Origin: Salinispora mooreana | Lineage (GTDB): Bacteria; Actinomycetota; Actinomycetes; Mycobacteriales; Micromonosporaceae | Length of the DNA: 64,000 nt | Assembly (NCBI RefSeq): GCF_000379065.1 | Contig: NZ_KB900614.1 | Coordinates: 4,310,133 to 4,374,132 of the forward strand | Direction of reading: 5' to 3' | Shown here: positions 7,901 through 16,225 of the stretch, one piece after another | Position numbering within the stretch: position 1 is the stretch's first letter | How the letters are laid out: the number at the start of each line of letters is the position of its first letter | Notes under the pieces: model-generated | Told to the model about the DNA's origin: nothing | The model's database searches: none | The model's input: only the letters and a program-made list of their open reading frames with translations | Position numbers and translations under genes: made by a program

Positions 7901-8913
7901 GGTGCCACGAGTGGGTCGAGGGTGACGCCGGCCGGCTGGAGGAGCCACCAGTGCCCGCCGAGACCCGCCGGGTCGATCAGCTCGGCCACCGCGGATGCCG
8001 CGGCGAGGGCCCGGAGGTATCCCGCGGGGTCGGTGCTGGCTCGCTCCAGCGGTGGGCGGCAGCCGTCGGCGCCGAGCGCCCGCAGCGCCATCCGCTGCGA
8101 CACCAGGGTGTACGGGGCCTGCGCGACCTGTGCACCGGCGGCGGCGACCGAGTCCACGGCGAGGTGCGCGGTGACATCGCACGATCCGTCGGGTACCGGT
8201 GGGACCTGCCGTCCGTGTCGGTAGCCGGTCAGCGTGCCATCGGCCGGTCGGGTTTGCCGGAGGTGCCCGTAGTCCACGGTGATCGCCAGCCCCCGGTCGA
8301 GTCGCCCGAGGGCATCCCCCCAGGCCTCGTCGCGGGTCCGGCCGATCTCGGCGCGGGTGCCCGGGGCGCCGTCGGCCGGCGACGACCACCAACGGGTCAA
8401 CCAGTCGGCGTCCTCCGGGCTGACCGGGCTGCCGACCGTCTCCGTGCCCGTGGCGGGGTCCACCAGCAGGTACTGCCAGCCCGCCGGGGTGGCCACGGCC
8501 AGGTCCAGCGGGACGTTGTCGAGCCACTCTGTGGCCAGGAGGAGGCCGGTGACGCCCGGGGGGATCTCGTGCGTCCAGGTGATCTCCGCGGGCAGGTCCG
8601 CGGGGCGCGGCGCGCGTTCGACGGCGGTGAGGCGTAGCCGCTGCGCGAGCGACGTGTCGGTGGCCCCGGCGATGCTGGCGTGCAGGGTGCGGAGGAGCTC
8701 GCCTCGCCCTGCCCCAACATCGACAACTGTGAGTGGGGATGGGTGGCCCAGGGCGGCGTCAACGGTGGCGATCAGCCGGTGCAGGGCCGCCGCGAACGCC
8801 GGTGAGGCGTGCACGCTGGTACGGAAGTGGTCGGCCGGTCCGGCGCCGGAGACGAAGAAGCCGTCCGGCCCGTACAGCGCCTGTTCCATCGCGTCCCGCC
8901 AGCGGATCGACAT
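7897..8913 (-). CDS. DUF185 (MidA/NDUFAF7-type) SAM-dependent methyltransferase
   Basis: This 338-residue protein carries a class I methyltransferase fold of the Methyltransf_28/DUF185 family. It shows the N-terminal 'ALYGPDGFF' motif, the SAM-binding 'VVDVGAGRGELL' at residues 63-74, 'ATEWLDNVPLD', 'AITVDYGH' and 'DVTAHL'. The eukaryotic relative NDUFAF7 dimethylates an arginine of NDUFS2 during complex I assembly. Here the gene lies directly upstream of, and overlaps by 4 bp, a NuoD/NDUFS2 paralogue, so that protein is the obvious candidate substrate. The ATG at 8913 is preceded by GGAGGAG; an upstream GTG/ATG extension to 8946 is disfavoured. Confidence 0.9.
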   Translation of the reverse strand: MSIRWRDAMEQALYGPDGFFVSGAGPADHFRTSVHASPAFAAALHRLIATVDAALGHPSPLTVVDVGAGRGELLRTLHASIAGATDTSLAQRLRLTAVERAPRPADLPAEITWTHEIPPGVTGLLLATEWLDNVPLDLAVATPAGWQYLLVDPATGTETVGSPVSPEDADWLTRWWSSPADGAPGTRAEIGRTRDEAWGDALGRLDRGLAITVDYGHLRQTRPADGTLTGYRHGRQVPPVPDGSCDVTAHLAVDSVAAAGAQVAQAPYTLVSQRMALRALGADGCRPPLERASTDPAGYLRALAAASAVAELIDPAGLGGHWWLLQPAGVTLDPLVAP

Positions 8914-9090
8914 CAGCTCCTCCTTCGGTGGGCCGCCCGGTCGCACAGCGGCCCCGCTCGTCGCCTTCGGTGGCGAACGGGTGTTCCCCGACCCCGGTGG
9001 TGAACGTTTTCACACCTCCCTGTCCCGGTTCCGGCGCCGCGGCGCATACTTGCCAACGACCGGTACCCCTCCGAGGACTGGATCATCGTT

Positions 9091-10032
9091 ATGAGCGCTT
9101 CGCTGTCTCCGCGTCCCGCTGATCAGTCGGTTGACGCTCCCACCTCCCGTTCCCTGACCGTCGGCGTGGTCGGCGTTGGTCGGGTCGGTGCCGTCCTGGC
9201 CGCCGCTCTCGCCGCCGCCGGGCACCGGGTCGTCGCCGCGGCCGGGGGCTCTTCCGCCTCGCAGGCCCGGATGGCATTGCTCCTGACCGACGTGCCGCGG
9301 CGGCCGGCCACCTCGGTAGCCCGCGCGGCCACGGACCTCCTCCTGGTGGCGGTGCCGGATGACGCACTCGCGGGGGTCGTCGCCGGCCTCGCCGAAGCCG
9401 GGGCACTGCGTCCGGGGCAGGTGGTCGCGCACACCTCCGGCGCGCACGGCCTGGCGGTACTGGCGCCGGTCGTCGGGGCCGGTGCCACCCCGCTGGCCCT
9501 GCACCCCGCGATGACCTTCACCGGTACGCCAGACGATCTCACCCGGCTGCCCGGCATCTCGTACGGGTTGACCGCCCCGACGCAGCTGCGCCCGTTCGCC
9601 ACCCGGCTCGTCGCCGACCTCGACGGCGTACCGGAGTGGGTCGCCGAGGCGGACCGACCGCTCTACCACGCAGCCCTCGTACACGGTGCAAACCACCTGG
9701 TCACGCTCGTCAACGAGGCAGCCGACCGGCTGCGGGACGCCGGGGTGACCCAGCCGGGGCGGGTGCTCGCTCCGCTGCTGCGGGCCGCCTTGGACAACGC
9801 GTTGCGGCTCGGGGACGATGCGCTGACCGGACCGATTGCCCGCGGTGACGCCGGCACGGTCGAACGGCACCTGGCCCAGCTCGGAGCGACCGCCCCGGAA
9901 TCGGTCGGCCCCTACCTGGCGTTGGCCCGACGGACGGTGGATCGAGTGATCGCGGCCGGCCGGCTGCGGCCCACGGATGCGCAGCCGCTGCTGGGCGTGT
10001 TGCGGGAGCGGGATTGGGAGGTGGCTACGTGA
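9091..10032 (+). CDS. Rossmann-like / DUF2520 oxidoreductase-type protein
   Basis: This 313-residue protein has an N-terminal NAD(P)-binding Rossmann domain, with the GVGRVG glycine motif near residues 28-33 and 'LLVAVPDDAL' near 84. Its C-terminal helical DUF2520 domain contains 'LHPAMTFTG' and 'YHAALVHGANHLVTLVNEA'. The architecture resembles 6-phosphogluconate dehydrogenase-like and ketopantoate reductase-like enzymes. It is fused by a 4-bp GTGA overlap to panC, which suggests a role in pantothenate synthesis, possibly at the ketopantoate reduction step. That role is inference, and the substrate is unknown. Confidence 0.88.
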   Translation: MSASLSPRPADQSVDAPTSRSLTVGVVGVGRVGAVLAAALAAAGHRVVAAAGGSSASQARMALLLTDVPRRPATSVARAATDLLLVAVPDDALAGVVAGLAEAGALRPGQVVAHTSGAHGLAVLAPVVGAGATPLALHPAMTFTGTPDDLTRLPGISYGLTAPTQLRPFATRLVADLDGVPEWVAEADRPLYHAALVHGANHLVTLVNEAADRLRDAGVTQPGRVLAPLLRAALDNALRLGDDALTGPIARGDAGTVERHLAQLGATAPESVGPYLALARRTVDRVIAAGRLRPTDAQPLLGVLRERDWEVAT

Positions 10033-10877
10033 CCGAGCTGGTGCACACCCGTGCTGACCTCGCGGCGGCGCGGGGTGGGTTGACCGGCACCGTGGGCGTC
10101 GTGATGACCATGGGCGCGCTGCACTCCGGGCATGAGACCCTGCTGCGGGCGGCCCGGGAACAGGCGGACAACGTCGTGGTCACGATCTTCGTGAACCCGC
10201 TCCAGTTCGGGCCGGACGAGGACTTCGACCGCTACCCGCGCACCCTCGACGAGGACCTGGAGATCTGCCGTCGGGCTGGCGCGGCGGTGGTCTTCGCGCC
10301 AGCGGTGCCGGAGCTGTACCCGCAGGGCCAGCCCCGGGTCTGGGTCAACCCGGGCCAACTCGGCGAGGAGTTGGAGGGGCAGAGTCGCCCGGGTTTCTTC
10401 CACGGGGTGCTGACCGTGGTGCTGAAGCTGCTCCAGCTCACCCGACCGGACCAGGCATTCTTCGGCGAGAAGGACTACCAACAGCTGACCCTGGTCCGCC
10501 GGATGGTGCGCGACCTGGAGGTGCCGGTAGAGATCGTCGGCGTGCCGACGGTCCGGGAGCCGGACGGGCTGGCCCTGTCCAGCCGGAACCGCTACCTGTC
10601 GCCCGACGGGCGGGCGGCTGCGCTGAGCCTGCCCGAGGCGTTGCAGGCGGGGGCAGCCGCCGCCGCCGGGGGCGCGGACGCGGGTGGGGTGCTGGCCGCC
10701 GCGCACGCTGCTTTCGACTCCGGCTCGCCCAGCGTCGAACTGGATTACCTTGTGCTCACCGATCCGGAGCTGGAGCCGGGGCCAGTCACCGGCCCGGCGC
10801 GGCTGCTTGCCGCCGCCTGGGTCGGCCCCACCCGTCTGATCGACAACGTGTCGGTCCAGCTCGCCCCGCGGTTCTGA
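10029..10877 (+). CDS. panC: Pantothenate synthetase
   Basis: PanC condenses pantoate with beta-alanine using ATP to make pantothenate in the cytosol. The 282-residue protein has the nucleotidyltransferase HIGH-like signature 'MTMGALHSGH' (His32, His35), 'FVNPLQFGPDEDFDRYPR', 'FFGEKDYQQL' and the KMSKS-equivalent 'LSSRNRYLS'. The GTG at 10029 overlaps the DUF2520 stop (GTGA) and gives the expected length. panD follows after 23 bp, so beta-alanine supply and its use are co-transcribed. Confidence 0.97.
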   Translation: MTELVHTRADLAAARGGLTGTVGVVMTMGALHSGHETLLRAAREQADNVVVTIFVNPLQFGPDEDFDRYPRTLDEDLEICRRAGAAVVFAPAVPELYPQGQPRVWVNPGQLGEELEGQSRPGFFHGVLTVVLKLLQLTRPDQAFFGEKDYQQLTLVRRMVRDLEVPVEIVGVPTVREPDGLALSSRNRYLSPDGRAAALSLPEALQAGAAAAAGGADAGGVLAAAHAAFDSGSPSVELDYLVLTDPELEPGPVTGPARLLAAAWVGPTRLIDNVSVQLAPRF

Positions 10878-10900
10878 CCCACCCTGACGAAAGGCGCCCG

Positions 10901-11329
10901 ATGCTGCGCACCATGCTCAAGTCGAAGATTCACCGGGCCACGGTCACCCAGGCCGACCTGCACTACGTTGGCTCGGTCACGGTGGACCAGGACCTGCTGG
11001 ACGCCGCCGACCTGCTCCCGGGCGAGCAGGTGGCGATCGTGGACATCACCAACGGCGCCCGGTTGGAGACCTATGTGATCCCGGGGCAGCGAGGCAGCGG
11101 CGTGATCGGCATCAATGGCGCCGCCGCCCACCTGGTCCACCCGGGTGATCTGGTCATCCTGATCGCCTATGGACAGCTGGAGGACGCGCAGGCGCGTACC
11201 TACCAGCCGCGGATCGTGCACGTCGATTCGGGCAACCGGATTGTTGACCTGACCGCGGACGCGGCCACGGCGGCGCCCGGGACCGCGGGGGCGCCGGTCC
11301 CCAACCCGTTGGCGGACTCGCTGGCCTGA
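10901..11329 (+). CDS. panD: Aspartate 1-decarboxylase proenzyme
   Basis: PanD decarboxylates L-aspartate to beta-alanine for PanC. The 142-residue proenzyme has the self-cleavage site Gly24-Ser25 within 'LHYVGSVT', which generates the pyruvoyl group, plus 'NGARLETYVIPG' and 'GDLVILIAYG'. The start follows a GAAAGG ribosome binding site 23 bp after panC. The Ala/Pro-rich C-terminal extension of about 20 residues is common in actinobacterial PanD. Confidence 0.97.
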   Translation: MLRTMLKSKIHRATVTQADLHYVGSVTVDQDLLDAADLLPGEQVAIVDITNGARLETYVIPGQRGSGVIGINGAAAHLVHPGDLVILIAYGQLEDAQARTYQPRIVHVDSGNRIVDLTADAATAAPGTAGAPVPNPLADSLA

Positions 11330-11453
11330 CCAGGCCGCGCCCCCGCATGTCTCCGCTGGTGGGCGGGTGCGGCACCGGCCTCGTGCCCAGCCGCACTCTG
11401 CCCGCCCTCCAGAGCCACGCCACGAGGCTCTGTTACTGGCCGGGCATGTTGGC

Positions 11454-11499
11454 TACCCTGGGTGGACTCGTCGGCAGGCGGGGCGTCGACTCTGGGAGG
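11454..11499 (+). promoter_or_regulatory. Promoter -10 and ribosome binding site deciding the lipoprotein start
   Basis: TACCCT at 11454-11459 would place a transcript start near 11466, downstream of the first possible GTG (11462). GGGAGG at 11494-11499 is 4 nt before the GTG at 11504. Both argue for the start at 11504. Confidence 0.5.
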
Positions 11500-11503
11500 C
11501 GAC

Positions 11504-12394
11504 GTGGGGCATCGGGTTGGGAAGGGCGCGAGCGCGGTCGCTGTGGTGGCGCTGCTGGTTGGTTGCGCCGGGCCGACCGACGGTGACCTGACCGACGACT
11601 GGGGGGCGCTGCCCGCCGCCTCTCCGTTCACCCCCGAGGCGGGGGTCTGCCAGGTGGCCGACGCCACCGCCCAGGCGACCCTGGCGGCGTACCAGCCGGT
11701 GGAGTGCACGGTGCCGCACCGGGTCGAGACCGTGCATGTGGGCACCTTCTCGACGGGGCAGTCGGGCTCACCGGCCGCCGACTCGGCCGACCTGCGGGGC
11801 GCGTTTGCCGACTGTGATGTTCGCAGCAGCACGTACGTGGGGGCCGACTGGCGGGCCGGGCGGCTGCGGCTCTGGTTGGCGGTCCCGTCCCCTTCGGGCT
11901 GGGCCGCTGGTTCCCGTTGGTACCGCTGTGACCTCACCGAGGTGACCACCGCTGAGGCGGGCGCCGAGGTGGTCCTCCGCACCGGTAGTCTGCGCGGCGC
12001 GCTCGCCGACGGGTCACCGTTGCGGCTCGGATGCCAGCAGAGTGGCCCGGATCGGGGCGGTGGGGTGGATACCCTGCGCCCCGTGGACTGCCGCAGCCGG
12101 CACGACGCGGAGTTCGTCGGGGTGTGGCGGGCACCGGACCGCCCGTACCCCACCGTGGACGCGGACTGGGCGCCGCTCTACGCCGGTTGCCGCAGCGAGA
12201 TCGCGCGCTTCGCGGAGGTGCCCGACGACCCGACGCTTCGGCTGCGTGTCGATGTGGTGGTCCGTCCACCCAGCGCCGGCCGGTGGGGGGTCGGCGATCG
12301 GGGGGTCCGCTGCTACCTGTGGCTCAGCGACCGCCAGGTGACCGGTTCGCTCCAGGGCGCCGGTCCGGCCCGGTTGCCGGTCCGGAACCGGTAG
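11504..12394 (+). CDS. Lipoprotein with septum-formation-type domains
   Basis: This exported lipoprotein of 296 residues has the lipobox LVGC with Cys near residue 21, directly after a hydrophobic signal sequence, when translation begins at GTG 11504. The mature part carries cysteine-paired repeats of the type 'GVCQ...VECTVPHRVETVHVG' and, later, 'VDCRSRHDAEFVGVW'. These resemble the Septum_form (PF13845) domain found in actinobacterial cell-surface proteins. Its role in septation is not demonstrated. It sits between panD and nadB on the same strand with its own promoter. Confidence 0.8.
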   Translation: MGHRVGKGASAVAVVALLVGCAGPTDGDLTDDWGALPAASPFTPEAGVCQVADATAQATLAAYQPVECTVPHRVETVHVGTFSTGQSGSPAADSADLRGAFADCDVRSSTYVGADWRAGRLRLWLAVPSPSGWAAGSRWYRCDLTEVTTAEAGAEVVLRTGSLRGALADGSPLRLGCQQSGPDRGGGVDTLRPVDCRSRHDAEFVGVWRAPDRPYPTVDADWAPLYAGCRSEIARFAEVPDDPTLRLRVDVVVRPPSAGRWGVGDRGVRCYLWLSDRQVTGSLQGAGPARLPVRNR

Positions 12395-12523
12395 TGAGGA
12401 GTTCGCGGCGCTCTCCTTCGGCTTCGTCGGAGTGCGGATCCGCCTGCCTGGGTACGGCGTTGCCCAAACCACTCGTCTCGCCCCCGCCGCCTGCCACGTG
12501 CGTTGTTCGGGTTGACTGTGGGG

Positions 12524-14242
12524 ATGGACCTACCGACCGGTGACTGGCCGGCTCTGCCCCGTCTACTGGCGGCGCCCGCGCCCGGGTGGGTGGAGACGAC
12601 TGACGTGATCGTCGTCGGATCCGGTGTCGCCGGGCTGACCGCCGCGCTCCACCTTCGGGAGGCGGGCCTGCACGTCACGGTGGTCTCCAAGGTCGACATC
12701 GAGGAGGGCTCGACGCGCTGGGCGCAGGGCGGCATCGCCGCGGTGCTCGATCCGCACGACACCCCCGCGGCCCACGCCTCGGACACCGAGATCGCCGGGG
12801 TTGGCCTCAGCGATCCGGCGGCGGTCCGGGTCCTCGTCGAGGAGGGGCCCACCCGGCTGCGGGAGTTGATGCGGATCGGCGCGGAGTTCGACCGCAACCC
12901 GGATGGCTCGCTCATGCTCACCCGGGAGGGCGGGCACCGAGCGGACCGGATCGTGCACGCCGGTGGTGACGCCACCGGTGCGGAGGTGCAGCGGGCACTA
13001 CATGCCGCCGTTCGCCGGGACCCGTGGATCCGGCTCGTCGAGCACGCCCTGGTGCTGGACCTGCTCCGGGCTCCCGGTGACGGTCCGGACGGGCTCGGCC
13101 CCGCCTGTGGGGTGACCCTGCACGTGCTCGGTGAGGGCAGCGAGGACGGTGTCGGGGCGATCCTGGGGCGCGCGGTGGTGCTCGCGACCGGGGGGATGGG
13201 GCAGGTCTTCGGGGCCACGACCAATCCCGCGGTCTCCACCGGCGACGGCGTGGCCCTCGCGCTGCGGGCCGGTGCCGCCGTCACCGATGTGGAGTTCGTC
13301 CAGTTTCATCCGACCGCGCTGATCGTCCCCCCGTCCGCCCAGGCGGACGGGGCCCGGCACGCCCAGCAACCGCTGGTCTCCGAGGCGCTGCGGGGCGAGG
13401 GCGCCCAGCTGGTGGACTCCGACGGCAAGCGGTTCATGGTCGGGCAGCACGAGCTGGCGGAGCTGGCCCCCCGGGACGTGGTCGCGAAGGGCATCCACCG
13501 GGTGTTGTTGGCCACCGGCGCGGACCATGTCTTTCTCGACGCCCAGCACCTCGGCGGTGCGTTCCTTGCCCGCCGTTTCCCCACCATTGTGGCGTCCTGC
13601 CTGGCCATCGGCGTGGATCCGGCGACCGACCTGATTCCGGTGGCCCCGGCGGCGCACTACGCCTCCGGCGGCGTCCGTACCGATCTACACGGCCGTACCT
13701 CCATCCCCGGCCTGTACGCCTGCGGTGAGGTCGCCTGCACCGGTGTGCACGGCGCGAACCGGCTGGCCAGCAACTCGTTGCTGGAGGGGCTGGTCTTCTC
13801 TCGCCGGATCGCGGTCGATCTGGCGACCGGTCTGCCGGAGCAGTTACGCCCGGCGTCGACCGGTGCCTGGGTGGGGGGTGCGGGTCGGGTGCTTCCCGTC
13901 GCCGGGGTTCCCGCACTGCAACGGGCGATGACGCGGGGCGCGGGCGTGCTCCGGTCGGCGGCGTCCCTGGCCGACACGGCGGCTGCCCTGGCCGCGCTCG
14001 GCGGTGCCGAGGGAGTTCCCCGTACCGCGGACTGGGAGGCGACGAATCTGCTGACGGTGGCGACAGTGCTGGTGGCCGCCGCCGCCGCGCGGCAGGAGAC
14101 CCGGGGTTGCCACTGGCGGGAGGACTTTCCGATGACCGACGAGCGGTGGCGTGGCCATCTGGTCGGCACCATTGATCCACAGGGCCGGCTGCGGCGAAGG
14201 TGGCAGGGGTTCGGGGTTACTGAGCGTGGGGAGAGAACGTGA
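12524..14242 (+). CDS. nadB: L-aspartate oxidase
   Basis: NadB is the FAD-dependent enzyme that oxidises L-aspartate to iminoaspartate, the first step of de novo NAD synthesis. The 572-residue protein shows the dinucleotide motif 'VIVVGSGVAGLTAA' near residues 28-41, the 'STRWAQGGIAAV' FAD loop, the substrate-site 'EFVQFHPTAL', and the C-terminal 'GLYACGEVACTGVHGANRLASNSLLEG'-type segment of the family. The ATG at 12524 is preferred; a TTG 21 bases upstream is also open. nadC follows with a 4-bp overlap. nadA is not in this window. Confidence 0.96.
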   Translation: MDLPTGDWPALPRLLAAPAPGWVETTDVIVVGSGVAGLTAALHLREAGLHVTVVSKVDIEEGSTRWAQGGIAAVLDPHDTPAAHASDTEIAGVGLSDPAAVRVLVEEGPTRLRELMRIGAEFDRNPDGSLMLTREGGHRADRIVHAGGDATGAEVQRALHAAVRRDPWIRLVEHALVLDLLRAPGDGPDGLGPACGVTLHVLGEGSEDGVGAILGRAVVLATGGMGQVFGATTNPAVSTGDGVALALRAGAAVTDVEFVQFHPTALIVPPSAQADGARHAQQPLVSEALRGEGAQLVDSDGKRFMVGQHELAELAPRDVVAKGIHRVLLATGADHVFLDAQHLGGAFLARRFPTIVASCLAIGVDPATDLIPVAPAAHYASGGVRTDLHGRTSIPGLYACGEVACTGVHGANRLASNSLLEGLVFSRRIAVDLATGLPEQLRPASTGAWVGGAGRVLPVAGVPALQRAMTRGAGVLRSAASLADTAAALAALGGAEGVPRTADWEATNLLTVATVLVAAAAARQETRGCHWREDFPMTDERWRGHLVGTIDPQGRLRRRWQGFGVTERGERT

Positions 14243-15135
14243 CTGGAGAGACCGAGGGCTTGTTGCGGGCGGCGGGGCTGGACCCGGAGCGCGTACGACG
14301 GGTGGTTATCGACGCGTTCACGGAGGACCTGGGGCCGGAGTCCCTCGACGTGACCAGTGCCGCCACGGTCCCGGACAGCCAGGTCGACACGGCGGACGTG
14401 GTCGCGCGCGCCCACGGGGTGGTCGCCGGGTTGCCGGTGGCCGCAGCGGTCTTCGAGCTGGTGGGCGAGGTGACCGGAGCTGGCCGTACGCTGGCGGTGT
14501 CGCTCGTCGCCCACGACGGGCAGCGGGTGGCCCGCGGCGACGTGCTGGCCACGGTGACCGGCCCGACCCGGCTGCTGCTCACCGCCGAGCGCACCGCGCT
14601 GAACCTGCTTTCCCGAATGTCTGGTGTCGCCACCCACACCCGGGCCTGGGCCGACGCGTTGGCCGGCACGAAGGCGATGGTGCTGGACACCCGGAAGACC
14701 ACTCCGGGCCTGCGGGCGCTGGAGAAGTACGCGGTCCGCGCCGGAGGTGGCACCAACAAGCGGATGGGCCTGTACGACGGGGCCATGGTCAAGGACAACC
14801 ACAAGCTGGCGGCCGGTGGGGTGGCCGCGGCGTTCCGGCGGGTCCGGGCGGCGTTCCCGGAGGTGAGCGTGCAGGTGGAGGTGGACACCCTCGCCGAGGC
14901 GGTGGAGGCGGTGGAGGCGGGTGCCGACTTCCTGCTGGTCGACAACATGGGGGTGGAGTTGCTGCGCGAGGTGGTGCGCGCGGTCGGGGACCGGGCCGAG
15001 CTGGAGGCGACCGGGGGGCTGACGCTGGCCGTGGCGGCTGAGGTGGCGGCTACCGGGGTGGACTTCCTGTCGGTTGGCGCACTCACCCACTCGTCGTCGA
15101 TTGTGGATATCGCGCTGGACCTGCGGACGGAGTGA
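14239..15135 (+). CDS. nadC: Nicotinate-nucleotide pyrophosphorylase (carboxylating)
   Basis: NadC converts quinolinate and PRPP to nicotinate mononucleotide, releasing CO2. The 298-residue protein has 'FTEDLG..SLDVTSAA', 'TAERTALNLLSRMSGVAT', 'LDTRKTTPGLRALEKYAV', 'GGGTNKRMGLYD' and 'VKDNH', all hallmarks of quinolinate phosphoribosyltransferase. The GTG at 14239 overlaps the nadB stop, so NadB and NadC are translationally coupled. Confidence 0.97.
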   Translation: MTGETEGLLRAAGLDPERVRRVVIDAFTEDLGPESLDVTSAATVPDSQVDTADVVARAHGVVAGLPVAAAVFELVGEVTGAGRTLAVSLVAHDGQRVARGDVLATVTGPTRLLLTAERTALNLLSRMSGVATHTRAWADALAGTKAMVLDTRKTTPGLRALEKYAVRAGGGTNKRMGLYDGAMVKDNHKLAAGGVAAAFRRVRAAFPEVSVQVEVDTLAEAVEAVEAGADFLLVDNMGVELLREVVRAVGDRAELEATGGLTLAVAAEVAATGVDFLSVGALTHSSSIVDIALDLRTE

Positions 15136-15246
15136 GGGAGCCGGCCGCCGGTCGGTCCGGTGGCCTTCGGGGTGTTACTGACGATCGCGTGGTGGGTGGG
15201 GCGGGCCCTGCCGCGGCGCGGCGTCCGGCCCGCGCTGACTGTTGTC

Positions 15247-15252
15247 TAGGCT
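15247..15252 (+). promoter_or_regulatory. Leaderless-type -10 (TAGGCT)
   Basis: TAGGCT ends 6 nt before the GTG at 15259, with no Shine-Dalgarno sequence between them. Confidence 0.5.
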
Positions 15253-15258
15253 GTCGGT

Positions 15259-16017
15259 GTGCTGCTCTGCATCGATATCGGAAACACCAACACCGTGCTG
15301 GCGACCTTCGATGGCGACAAACTGGTGCACTCGTGGCGGATCAACACCGATCCCCGGTCGACCGCGGACGAGTTGGGGCTGATGTTCCGGGGCCTGCTCT
15401 CCGGTGCCGATGTGGAGATCAGCGGAGTGGCTGCCTGCTCGACGGTGCCCGCCGCGCTCCGGTCGGTGCGCACGATGCTGGACCGCTACTACGCCCACGT
15501 GCCGCACATGATCGTCGAGCCCGGCGTGCGGACCGGGGTGCAGCTCGCCATCGACAATCCCAAGGAGGTTGGCGCCGACCGGGTGGTCAACACGCTCGCG
15601 ACGTACAACCTCTACGGCGGTCCGTCGATCGTCGTCGACTTCGGCACCACCACCAACTTCGACGTGATCAGTGGGCGGGGCGAGTTCCTCGGCGGGGCGT
15701 TCGCCCCCGGCATCGAGATTTCCTTCGATGCGCTCGCGGCCCGCGCCGCCCAGCTCCGTAAGGTCGAGGCCGCCCGGCCGCGTTCGGTGATCGGTAAGAA
15801 CACGGTCGAGTGTCTGCAGGCCGGCCTCTACTTCGGGTTCGCCGGGCAGGTGGATCGGATCGTCGAGCGGATGGTGGAGGAGTTGGGTGCGGTCAAGGCC
15901 GTGATCGCCACCGGGGGGCTGGCCCCGTTGGTGATGAAGGAGTGCCGGACGATCACCCATCATGAGCCGATGATCACCCTGATCGGGCTCCGGATGGTCT
16001 ACGACCGTAACGTGTGA
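15259..16017 (+). CDS. coaX: Type III pantothenate kinase
   Basis: CoaX phosphorylates pantothenate, the product of PanC, to start CoA synthesis. It belongs to the ASKHA fold. The 252-residue protein has the phosphate loop 'DIGNTNTV' (Asp6), 'GADRVVNTL', 'VDFGTTTNFDVIS' and 'GGAFAPGIEIS'. The GTG start is supported by a TAGGCT -10 hexamer 6 nt upstream. It sits downstream of nadBC, so vitamin cofactor genes are clustered. Confidence 0.96.
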   Translation: MLLCIDIGNTNTVLATFDGDKLVHSWRINTDPRSTADELGLMFRGLLSGADVEISGVAACSTVPAALRSVRTMLDRYYAHVPHMIVEPGVRTGVQLAIDNPKEVGADRVVNTLATYNLYGGPSIVVDFGTTTNFDVISGRGEFLGGAFAPGIEISFDALAARAAQLRKVEAARPRSVIGKNTVECLQAGLYFGFAGQVDRIVERMVEELGAVKAVIATGGLAPLVMKECRTITHHEPMITLIGLRMVYDRNV

Positions 16018-16225
16018 GGGCCGGACCTCCCGAGTGCGGTATGGCCGGTAGTCAGCGCTGCGTGACTCCGGCTACTGCGGTCGATTTCGGTCGTCTTCGC
16101 CCCCCTGACGATGCTGTCGGCGTGGGTTCGGTCATGGCGGCCGGCTATCCGATGTCCCTCGCGAGAGCCCTTGAGTACGCTCGGGGGCTGACCCCGCCCG
16201 AATTCTCTGCCTGAGGAAGCGCGCC

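Noticed and set aside
15132..15761. A 209-codon frame overlapping coaX
   Set aside because: It is a shadow of the well-supported type III pantothenate kinase gene in another frame.
16134..16214. A 26-codon open frame before lysS, in frame with a longer frame from 16014
   Set aside because: It could be a leader peptide, but there is no Lys codon signature, no ribosome binding site and no homologue I can recall.
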